DNA of 11,780 bases from Pseudorhodobacter antarcticus. Lineage in GTDB: Bacteria; Pseudomonadota; Alphaproteobacteria; Rhodobacterales; Rhodobacteraceae. The DNA lies in the NCBI GenBank assembly GCA_945897655.1, contig CAMDHB010000068.1:1-11780 (forward strand), read 5' to 3'. This document shows positions 6,039 through 11,459 of this stretch, piece by piece (positions within the stretch are counted from its first letter, which is position 1; every line of letters starts with the position of its first letter). Under the pieces are notes generated by a model. It was given only the letters and a program-made list of their open reading frames with translations. It did no database searches and had not been told where the DNA came from. Position numbers and translations under genes: made by a program.

Positions 6039-6848
6039 TCACACCTTGATGCGGCGGTCAAACGTCACTTGGGTAAAGCATTCGGGCACATGGGTGTCGG
6101 CCACGCCGAACTTGTGCGCGGCCCAACCGGCGGTGACCACCGAGTTCCGCGTGGCGATCTGCTGGAAGCGGCCCATGAAGATGCCCCAGGTGTCACCGTC
6201 CTTGGGCGGAAGCGAGCGGCCACCGGCCAGGTCGGCCAGTCCGGCCCAGGGGATGGTAATCTCGGCTGTCCAGCCACGGTCAACGGTCGTGGGGTCGTTC
6301 ACCACCCCGTCCACGGCGACCTTCACTTCCAACCCCGGCAGGTCATAATTCAGATAAGCCCAACGCGTGCCGCGCGGGTGCGACCCGGTCCAGAAGTTAT
6401 CAGGCTTCCGTTCGTAATCGCCGCCAAAGCTGTGGACCTGCGGGTTATGCACGTCAAAGCGGGGCTGGTCCCAGTGGCTGCCCTTCTTGTGGGCGTCGCG
6501 CCAGAGGAAGAAGACCTCGTACACGGTGCCGATGGCGTTGAATTCCAACTCGTAATAGGCATCACCGCCGTCGATGAAAATCTCAAGGTCGTTTTCAAAG
6601 AACAAGAGAGCGTCGCGTTCGGTCATCGTGGCGGTCAGGGCGGGTTCCTGCGCCCAGAAGTGGATGTAGAGGTTCGTTTCATCCCACAGGACGGCGGCAC
6701 TGGTGTCCATCGGCGCGGGGCTGCCGGTCAGCATGTCGACGAAACGCGGGGTGCGGGGGGCACTGGCCCAAGGCGGGCTGCCAGCGGCGATGTAGGAGGC
6801 GGCGTGCTGGCCGGGCAGGTCGCCATAGCCATTCGGGTTCTTGGTCAT
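6039..6848 (-). CDS. Carbohydrate-binding family 9-like (CBM9-like) protein
   Basis: A 269-residue protein with the CBM9-like/DOMON-type beta-sandwich signature. The sequence AAVLWDETNLYIHFWAQEP (about 51-69) is followed by ENDLEIFIDGGDAYYELEFNA (85-105), then TVYEVFFLWRD and, later, GWTAEITIPWAGL and GDTWGIFMGRF. These blocks are shared with stand-alone CBM9-like proteins of bacteria and with the sugar-binding modules of secreted xylanases. The N-terminus (MTKNPNGYGDLPGQ) has no signal peptide, so this member seems cytoplasmic, which is odd for a carbohydrate-binding module. No catalytic domain is fused to it. The start at 6848 has AGAGGGA just upstream, formed at the edge of repeat copy 2. 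It follows the VOC gene by 81 bases on the same strand and may be co-transcribed with it. The ligand is unknown. Confidence 0.8.
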   Translation of the reverse strand: MTKNPNGYGDLPGQHAASYIAAGSPPWASAPRTPRFVDMLTGSPAPMDTSAAVLWDETNLYIHFWAQEPALTATMTERDALLFFENDLEIFIDGGDAYYELEFNAIGTVYEVFFLWRDAHKKGSHWDQPRFDVHNPQVHSFGGDYERKPDNFWTGSHPRGTRWAYLNYDLPGLEVKVAVDGVVNDPTTVDRGWTAEITIPWAGLADLAGGRSLPPKDGDTWGIFMGRFQQIATRNSVVTAGWAAHKFGVADTHVPECFTQVTFDRRIKV

Positions 6849-6858
6849 CAGGTTCCCT

Positions 6859-6913
6859 CTTGTAGGATGGGCAGTTCGGGGTTCCGGCGGGCCGGAAGCC
6901 CGGTTTGCCCATC
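6859..6913 (-). repeat. Structured two-part hairpin repeat, copy 2
   Basis: Read on the minus strand this begins GATGGGCAAACCG and ends CGAACTGCCCATCCTACAAG, identical to copy 1 at both ends. The outer 8-bp stem and the AAC/AAC internal loop are kept. The inner stem is different in sequence but still pairs: CGGG with CCCG (wait-free 4 bp at its base), one C/C mismatch, then CTTCCGG-side six base pairs TTCCGG with CCGGAA around CCCG. It fills most of the 81-base VOC to CBM9-like gap, and its tail runs directly into the ribosome-binding site of the CBM9-like gene. Confidence 0.75.
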
Positions 6914-6929
6914 TTGGTTTCCCCTTGGA

Positions 6930-7412
6930 TCACATTCCCTTGCGGGCCTTGTCAATCGCCGCCACGTCGACCTTGCGCATGGTCAGCATCGCGGCAAAGG
7001 CGCGCTCTGCCTCGGCCCCGCCTGCCATCATCGCTTCAGACAGCGTGCGCGGGGTGATCTGCCAGTTCAGGCCCCAACGGTCCTTGCACCAGCCACACAT
7101 GCTCTCGGCGCCGCCGTTGCTGACGATGGCGTTCCAGTAGCGGTCGGTTTCTTCCTGTGTGTCGGTGGCGATCTGGAAGGAGAAGGCTTCGGTTTGCCTG
7201 ATCACCGGGCCGCCGTTCAGGCCAAGGCAGGGGATGCCGCAGACGGTGAAGTTTACGGTCAGCACATCGCCCTTGTGGCCGGAAGGATAGTCGCCGGGGG
7301 CATGCTGGACGGACTGGACAGCCGAATCGGGGAAGGTTGCGGCGCAAAAGCGCGCCGCTGCTTCGGCGTCGCGGTCGTACCAGATGCAGATCGTGTTCTT
7401 TGGAATTGTCAT
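6930..7412 (-). CDS. VOC-superfamily protein (PhnB / 3-dmu-9_3-mt type)
   Basis: A 160-residue vicinal-oxygen-chelate fold protein. It opens with the block ICIWYDRDAEAAARFCAATFPDS, followed by GDVLTVNFTVCGIPCLGLNGGP. The second half has FSFQIATDTQEETDRYWNAIVSNGGAESMCGWCKDRWGLNWQITP, the pattern of the PhnB-like family historically called 3-demethylubiquinone-9 3-methyltransferase. That old name is misleading, since such proteins have no methyltransferase fold; their reactions are mostly unknown. Length is normal. The ATG at 7412 has an AGGGGGG Shine-Dalgarno, and just upstream are a promoter and an operator-like palindrome (7427-7468), so the gene appears individually regulated rather than read only from gltX. 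The CBM9-like gene follows on the same strand. Confidence 0.87.
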   Translation of the reverse strand: MTIPKNTICIWYDRDAEAAARFCAATFPDSAVQSVQHAPGDYPSGHKGDVLTVNFTVCGIPCLGLNGGPVIRQTEAFSFQIATDTQEETDRYWNAIVSNGGAESMCGWCKDRWGLNWQITPRTLSEAMMAGGAEAERAFAAMLTMRKVDVAAIDKARKGM

Positions 7413-7426
7413 GGTGCCCCCCTGTG

Positions 7427-7468
7427 CGCTTGGCCAATACTAAGCAATCTGGCTTAGTTTGGCAAGCG
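7427..7468 (-). promoter_or_regulatory. VOC gene promoter with operator-like palindrome
   Basis: On the minus strand, a -35 box TTGCCA (7460-7465, five of six consensus bases) and a -10 box TAGTAT (7437-7442, four of six) are spaced by exactly 17 bases. The predicted transcript start is near 7430, leaving a leader of about 18 bases that holds the Shine-Dalgarno. Between and over these boxes is the perfect inverted repeat ACTAAGC-N6-GCTTAGT (7439-7458). It continues outward, with single-base bulges, into CCAA/TTGG and CGCTTG/CAAGCG, for 17 paired positions overall. The placement suits a repressor site that would block RNA polymerase. No regulator gene is in the window. Confidence 0.6.
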
Positions 7469-7481
7469 GGGGGATCGGCAA

Positions 7482-8813
7482 TCAGACCTTGGGCAGAACC
7501 TGCAACAGCGGCATCACGTCGGCCATTTCCGGCCCGGCATCAAGGCCGGTCAGCGCGCGGCGCAGGGGGCGGAACAGGCCTTTGCCCTTGCGGCCGGTGG
7601 CCTGTTTCACGGTTTCGGTCCACTGGCCCCAGGTGTCATGGGTCCAGGGTTTGGGGGGCAGCAGGGTCAGGGCTTGCGCTACGAAATCCACATCCTCGGC
7701 ATCGACCAGCGGGGTTGCGCCGTCGCGGAACAGGGTCCACCAGCCTTCCAGATCGGCCAGAACGGTGATGTTGGCTTTGGCGACTTTCCAGAACAGTTCG
7801 GCCTGATCCGCAGGCACGCCCAGTGCGGCGATGCGGTCGGCCACCGTGGCCAGCGGCAGGGATTGCACATGGGCGCGGGTCAGGGGGAACAGGTCTTCGT
7901 CGTTGAACTTGGTCGGGGCGGCGCCGAAGCTTTCGACGTCGAAGCCTTCAATCAACTCCTCCATCGAGCTTGCCAGTTCCACGGGTTTCGATGACCCCAG
8001 ACGCGCCATGAGGCTGAGCAGCGCCATGGGCTCCACCCCCCTTGCGCGCAGGTCGCGCAGGGCTAGAACGCCAAGGCGTTTGCTCAGTTCCTCGCCGTGG
8101 GGGCCGGTCAGCAGGGAATGGTGGGCGAAATTGGGGGGGGTGCCGCCCATGGCCTGCATGATCTGAATCTGGGTGGCGGTGTTCGTCACATGATCCGATC
8201 CGCGCACGATGAAGCTGACCCCCATGTCGATATCATCGACCGAGGAGGCGAAGGTGTACAGGATCTGACCATCAGCGCGGATCAGCACGGGGTCCGACAC
8301 GGAGGCCGCATCGATCGAGATTGGCCCCAGCACGCCGTCGGGCCATTCGATGCGGTTCTGATCCAGTTGGAAGCGCCAATAGCCGGCCCGCCCCTCGGCA
8401 CGCATCGCGGCGCGTTCAGCCTCGGTCAGGCGCAGGGAGGTGCGGTCATAGACCGGGGGTTTCCCCATGTTCAGCTGTTTCTTGCGCTTCAAATCCAGTT
8501 CAACCGGGGTTTCAAAGCATTCGTAAAACCGGCCCGCCGCGCGCAGCTGGTCGGCCGCCTCGCGGTAGCGGTCCATCCGCAGGGACTGTTTTTCCACGCG
8601 GTCCCAATGCAGGCCCAGCCAGGCCAGATCCTCCATGATCCCATCGGCATATTCCTGTTTGGAGCGTTCCTGATCGGTGTCATCCAGCCGCAGAATGAAC
8701 TGGCCCCCCGATTTGCGGGCGATCAGATAGTTCATGAGCGCGGTGCGCAGGTTGCCCACATGGATATATCCGGTGGGCGAGGGGGCAAAGCGGGTGACGG
8801 TCGGTCTGGACAT
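7482..8813 (-). CDS. gltX: Glutamyl-tRNA synthetase
   Basis: A 443-residue class I aminoacyl-tRNA synthetase that charges tRNA with glutamate using ATP. The start is ATG 8813, with AGGAG seven bases upstream; the frame is open 21 bases further but without a better site. The N-terminus TRFAPSPTGYIHVGNLRTAL carries the HIGH-type signature as HVGN (18-21). The KMSKS-type loop is EELSKRLG (S244, K245, R246). Between them are RGSDHVTNTATQIQIMQAMG and the connective region RTSLRLTEAERAAMRAEGR. The zinc-ligand cysteines present in some GluRS enzymes are absent at YECFETPVELD (only one Cys). At 443 residues it is somewhat shorter than many GluRS. Alphaproteobacteria often carry two gltX genes, one of which can also misacylate tRNA-Gln for the amidotransferase route; which type this is cannot be decided here. 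It may be co-transcribed with the DUF1801 gene 53 bases upstream. Confidence 0.95.
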   Translation of the reverse strand: MSRPTVTRFAPSPTGYIHVGNLRTALMNYLIARKSGGQFILRLDDTDQERSKQEYADGIMEDLAWLGLHWDRVEKQSLRMDRYREAADQLRAAGRFYECFETPVELDLKRKKQLNMGKPPVYDRTSLRLTEAERAAMRAEGRAGYWRFQLDQNRIEWPDGVLGPISIDAASVSDPVLIRADGQILYTFASSVDDIDMGVSFIVRGSDHVTNTATQIQIMQAMGGTPPNFAHHSLLTGPHGEELSKRLGVLALRDLRARGVEPMALLSLMARLGSSKPVELASSMEELIEGFDVESFGAAPTKFNDEDLFPLTRAHVQSLPLATVADRIAALGVPADQAELFWKVAKANITVLADLEGWWTLFRDGATPLVDAEDVDFVAQALTLLPPKPWTHDTWGQWTETVKQATGRKGKGLFRPLRRALTGLDAGPEMADVMPLLQVLPKV

Positions 8814-8866
8814 GGGGTTACTCCTGATGGCCACCCTGTTGTCATGGTGCGCTGAAAATGTCCAGT

Positions 8867-9298
8867 TCAGGTGGGCATCACCGTCCAGCGCGATTTCATG
8901 ACCTGCAGGCCCCGGGCGATCATCTGGCGCAGCACGTCCTCATCCGCGTCGGACAGGCGCTTGAGGTAGAGGCAGGCCTTGCCCACCCGGTGCTTGCCCA
9001 AGCGGTCGCGCAGATCGGTCATATCGTCATAGCCGGGCAGGATATAGATGCTGAGGTCCGCCTTGCGCGGTGAAAACCCGGTGGCGCAAGAGGTGCCGGA
9101 ATGGCCGCTTTCATAGGTATAGGCATAGTGGCCAAAGCCCACGATGCTGCCGGATAGGATTTGCGCATCGTATCCCGTCACCTCGCGGAAGATCTGCACC
9201 AGACGGCGCGCCTCGGCCTGCCGTTCGGGGGGGGTGACGCCGTCAAGGAAGGCGTCCACGGTTTGCGGTTCGACTTTGGTTTTCTGAGTGGTGGCCAT
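8867..9298 (-). CDS. DUF1801 domain protein
   Basis: A 143-residue small cytoplasmic protein of the DUF1801 (YdhG-like) family. Signature blocks are PERQAEARRLVQIFREVTG near the N-terminus, SIVGFGHYAYTYESGHSG in the middle, FSPRKADLSIYILPG, and GKHRVGKACLYLKRLSDADEDVLRQMI near the end. The fold is alpha/beta with an exposed hydrophobic pocket; a biochemical role is not established. I take ATG 9298 as the start because GGAGGG lies six bases before it; the open frame upstream to 9337 has no better site. It precedes gltX on the same strand and is divergent from the metallopeptidase gene. DUF1801 and VOC proteins often appear together near small ArsR-regulated stress clusters (recalled, not verified); here they flank gltX. 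Confidence 0.85.
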   Translation of the reverse strand: MATTQKTKVEPQTVDAFLDGVTPPERQAEARRLVQIFREVTGYDAQILSGSIVGFGHYAYTYESGHSGTSCATGFSPRKADLSIYILPGYDDMTDLRDRLGKHRVGKACLYLKRLSDADEDVLRQMIARGLQVMKSRWTVMPT

Positions 9299-9338
9299 GT
9301 GGAACCCTCCTATCATCACAATACCATGGGGTGGCATG

Positions 9339-9366
9339 TTGCATAAAGCCCCGGCGTGGCTAACAT
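9339..9366 (+). promoter_or_regulatory. Possible promoter of the metallopeptidase set, perhaps leaderless
   Basis: TTGCAT (9339-9344) and TAACAT (9361-9366) are spaced by 16 bases. The -10 match is four of six and the -35 match three of six. A start about seven bases past the -10 box would fall on the ATG at 9373 itself, where no proper Shine-Dalgarno precedes the codon. The 74-base divergent gap (9299-9372) is the only non-coding place for promoters of both neighbours. Confidence 0.3.
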
Positions 9367-9372
9367 GGCGGA

Positions 9373-9783
9373 ATGACCCTGATGTCGCCCGATGCCATAG
9401 CGCCCGACAATGACCTGATTCAAGGCTTGGCCGAGGCTGCGATTGCCGCGCTGCCCGAGCCCTTTCGTGCGGCGGCGGGGTTGGTGGCGTTGCGGGTGCA
9501 GGATCTGGCCGACCCCGAGATCATCGAGGCGCTGGGGCTGGAGGACCCGTTCGAATTGACCGGGCTTTACGACGGTACACCCTTGACCGAGAAAAGCTTT
9601 GCCGAACAACCGATGCAGCCGGATCAGATATTCCTGTTCCGCCGCGCCATTCTGGAGGAGTGGCTGGACCGGGGGGATGTGTCGCTGGCCGAGTTGGTGA
9701 CGCATGTCTTTGTGCACGAACTGGCCCATCACTTTGGCTGGAGCGATGATGACATCGCCCGCATTGACCCGTGGTGGGAATGA
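9373..9783 (+). CDS. Minimal zincin-like metallopeptidase (PF06262 type)
   Basis: A 136-residue protein with a C-terminal zinc site VHELAHHFGWSDDDI (HELAH 115-119, then H120, F121, G122), the hallmark of the minimal metalloprotease family. The two histidines and the glutamate give a gluzincin/metzincin-like half-site; acidic residues D125-D127 could supply a further ligand. Upstream are LPEPFRAAAGLVALRVQDLAD and GLYDGTPLTEKS, the usual family blocks, which end in the FLFRRAILEEW helix before the zinc helix. There is no signal peptide, so it acts in the cytoplasm; physiological substrates are not known to me. An alternative start is ATG 9382 with GGCGGA nine bases before it. Its stop overlaps the start of the next gene by ATGA, indicating translational coupling. 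Confidence 0.88.
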   Translation: MTLMSPDAIAPDNDLIQGLAEAAIAALPEPFRAAAGLVALRVQDLADPEIIEALGLEDPFELTGLYDGTPLTEKSFAEQPMQPDQIFLFRRAILEEWLDRGDVSLAELVTHVFVHELAHHFGWSDDDIARIDPWWE

Positions 9784-10355
9784 CTGTGAGACGCCCCTTG
9801 GCCCTTGCTCTGCTGTTCGCGCTGACGGCCCCGGCCCATGCGGGACCCTTGACCGATGCCGCCACGGCGATTGAGGGCAAGTTGGCGGCGGGTGATGATC
9901 TGGGTGCGCTGGATGGTGCGCGGGCGTTGTTGGCGCAGGTCTGGGATCAGGGGGCAGCACTGGGCTTTGGCCAGGCGCTGCTGGTGCAGCAAAGTGCAAC
10001 GGGCTACGGCGTGTTCAACCCGCGCAGCAACATCATCTTCAAGATGGGTGAGCCGATCCTGATTTACTGCGAACCCTTTGGTTTTGGCTATGGCAGCCCG
10101 GGCGAGGGGTTGCATTCGGTCAATTTCATCGTCGATCTGCAGGTGCTGGATGCGTCGGGCAACCAATTGGCGCTGGCCGAGGCGGCGACGGAATACAACA
10201 TGACCTCGCGCCATCAGAACCGCGAGGTGCAGGCGAACATCACCTATAACCTCGATGGCATTCCGGTCGGGCGCTATACGTTGGTGACCACCTTGCGTGA
10301 CAAGAACAGCCTGAAATCCGGCAGCTTTCAGACAGCCATCGAGATTATAGAATGA
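9780..10355 (+). CDS. Secreted protein of unknown function
   Basis: A 191-residue protein whose start ATG overlaps the metallopeptidase stop (ATGA). The N-terminus MTVRRPLALALLFALTAPAHA is a clear Sec signal, with likely cleavage after Ala21 (AHA|G). Residues about 23-60 form an amphipathic helical stretch (LTDAATAIEGKLAAGDDLGALDGARALLAQVWDQ). From about 70 onward is a beta-rich part: FKMGEPILIYCEPFGFGY, VNFIVDLQVLDASGNQLALAEAATEY, and later NITYNLDGIPVGRYTLVTTLRDKNSLKSGSFQTAIEI. The last looks like an Ig-like or C2-like sandwich, with the final strands recalling periplasmic chaperone-like modules. I do not recognise the family. Only one cysteine is seen in the mature part, so no internal disulfide. 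Its stop overlaps the kinase start by ATGA. Confidence 0.8.
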   Translation: MTVRRPLALALLFALTAPAHAGPLTDAATAIEGKLAAGDDLGALDGARALLAQVWDQGAALGFGQALLVQQSATGYGVFNPRSNIIFKMGEPILIYCEPFGFGYGSPGEGLHSVNFIVDLQVLDASGNQLALAEAATEYNMTSRHQNREVQANITYNLDGIPVGRYTLVTTLRDKNSLKSGSFQTAIEIIE

Positions 10356-11302
10356 CCCAGCAGACCCCCGTTGTGACCCTGACCCTGAACCCGGCGCTGG
10401 ATATGTCCAGTGCGGTGGATGCGCTGATCCCGGATGAAAAGCTGCGCTGCACGGACCCGTTGCTGGATCCGGGTGGCGGTGGGCTGAATGTCAGCCGGGC
10501 GATGGCGGCCTTGGGTGGGGAAAGTCTGGCGCTGGTCGCCTTGGGCGGGCTGACGGGCGACAGGCTGGCCGGGTTGATAAGGGCCGAGGGCGTGGCGTTT
10601 CTGGCGCTGACAGCCCCGGGCGAGACGCGCCTGAGCCTGACCGTGACCGAGGAGGCGACGGGCCGTCAGTACCGCTTCATGCTGCCCGGCCCGCGGTGGG
10701 AGGAGGCGGATCAGGAGCGGGTGTTCACGCTGCTGCGGGCGTCCGCGAGGGCTGGTGCCTATGGCGTGATTTCGGGCAGCCAGCCGCCCGGTGTGCCGGT
10801 GGATTTTCCGGCCCGTCTGGCGCGGGCGATGCCGGGGCTGAATGTGGTGCTGGACACCTCTGGCCCCGCCCTGCGCGAGGCGCTGGCCCATCCGATCCCT
10901 GACCTTGCCATCCTGCGGATGGATGATGCCGAGGCGGAAAAGCTGGCGGAAGGATCGCTGGTCACCCGCAGCGACACCGCCGATTTCGCGCAAAGCCTGG
11001 TGGAGCGGGGGGTGGCGCGGCAAGTCGTGATCTCACGCGGGCCAGAGGGATCGGTTCTGGTCGACCGCGATCACCGGATTTTCGCCCGGGCGGGCAAGGT
11101 CAAGGTCAAAAGCACGGTGGGGGCGGGGGACAGTTTTGTGGCGGGGTTGGTGCTGTCACTGGCGCGGGGCGAGGGGCCAGAGGCGGCGCTGTCTTTTGCC
11201 AGTGCTTCCGCCTCGGCCGCCGTGATGACGGATGCGACGCAGTTGTGCCGGCCGCAGGATGTGATGCGCCTGCTGCCGGAATGTGTGATTTCGCAGGTCT
11301 AA
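10352..11302 (+). CDS. pfkB: PfkB-type 6-phosphofructokinase / hexose kinase
   Basis: A 316-residue ribokinase-superfamily sugar kinase that should phosphorylate fructose 6-phosphate, or a related sugar phosphate, with ATP. The N-terminus VVTLTLNPALD is followed by DEKLRCTDPLLDPGGGGLNVSRAMAALGG (about 28-56). This closely follows E. coli Pfk-2 (PfkB) as I recall it, including KLRCT and the GGGG-x-NV-x-RA signature. GRQYRFMLPGP also fits Pfk-2. The ATP/catalytic motif is STVGAGDSF, with catalytic Asp260 and the anion hole GAG (257-259). The C-terminal TQLCRPQDV again matches Pfk-2. Fructose 1-phosphate kinase (FruK) and tagatose 6-phosphate kinase are the main alternatives. It is the last gene of a coupled set of three and ends before a double palindrome that probably terminates it. 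Confidence 0.82.
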   Translation: MTQQTPVVTLTLNPALDMSSAVDALIPDEKLRCTDPLLDPGGGGLNVSRAMAALGGESLALVALGGLTGDRLAGLIRAEGVAFLALTAPGETRLSLTVTEEATGRQYRFMLPGPRWEEADQERVFTLLRASARAGAYGVISGSQPPGVPVDFPARLARAMPGLNVVLDTSGPALREALAHPIPDLAILRMDDAEAEKLAEGSLVTRSDTADFAQSLVERGVARQVVISRGPEGSVLVDRDHRIFARAGKVKVKSTVGAGDSFVAGLVLSLARGEGPEAALSFASASASAAVMTDATQLCRPQDVMRLLPECVISQV

Positions 11303-11311
11303 GGGTGCGAC

Positions 11312-11357
11312 CCAAATTTCTTCGAAGAAATTTGCAAAAATCTTCGAAGATTTTTGG
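11312..11357. repeat. Double TTCGAA palindrome, copy B (terminator-like)
   Basis: Ten bases after the kinase stop lies a 46-nt unit: CC, a perfect 20-nt palindrome (11314-11333), GC, a perfect 20-nt palindrome (11336-11355) and GG. Both palindromes are centred on TTCGAA and flanked by A-runs and T-runs. The second ends in TTTTT on each strand, so it fits a bidirectional intrinsic terminator. It has the same length and layout as copy A at 5968-6013, with several base differences that mostly keep pairing. Confidence 0.8.
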
Positions 11358-11433
11358 TCCGGTGCCGGGCAGGGTGTAAACCTTTCCAGGTGGCTAATTT
11401 CCGGATCGCAACCCGTTGATTTTGAACGATTGC

Positions 11434-11456
11434 AAAAAGCGTCCAGATCTGGACGC
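11434..11456 (-). terminator. Intrinsic terminator of nadE
   Basis: Three bases after the nadE stop, the perfect palindrome GCGTCCAGATCTGGACGC (11439-11456) forms a stem of up to 7-8 bp around a short loop. On the minus strand it is followed at once by TTTTT (11434-11438). This is a textbook rho-independent terminator. The remaining bases between it and copy B (11358-11433) hold nothing I can identify. Confidence 0.85.
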
Positions 11457-11459
11457 CCG

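Noticed and set aside
5937..7457. A long plus-strand open frame across the CBM9-like and VOC genes
   Set aside because: It is antisense to two recognised genes and passes through the repeat elements; its composition is not protein-like.
8133..8140. Run of eight G (C in the sense strand) within gltX, and a similar run at 9227-9234 in the DUF1801 gene
   Set aside because: Both encode ordinary Pro-Pro steps in intact frames. Phase variation of an essential synthetase is implausible, so these are taken as compositional.
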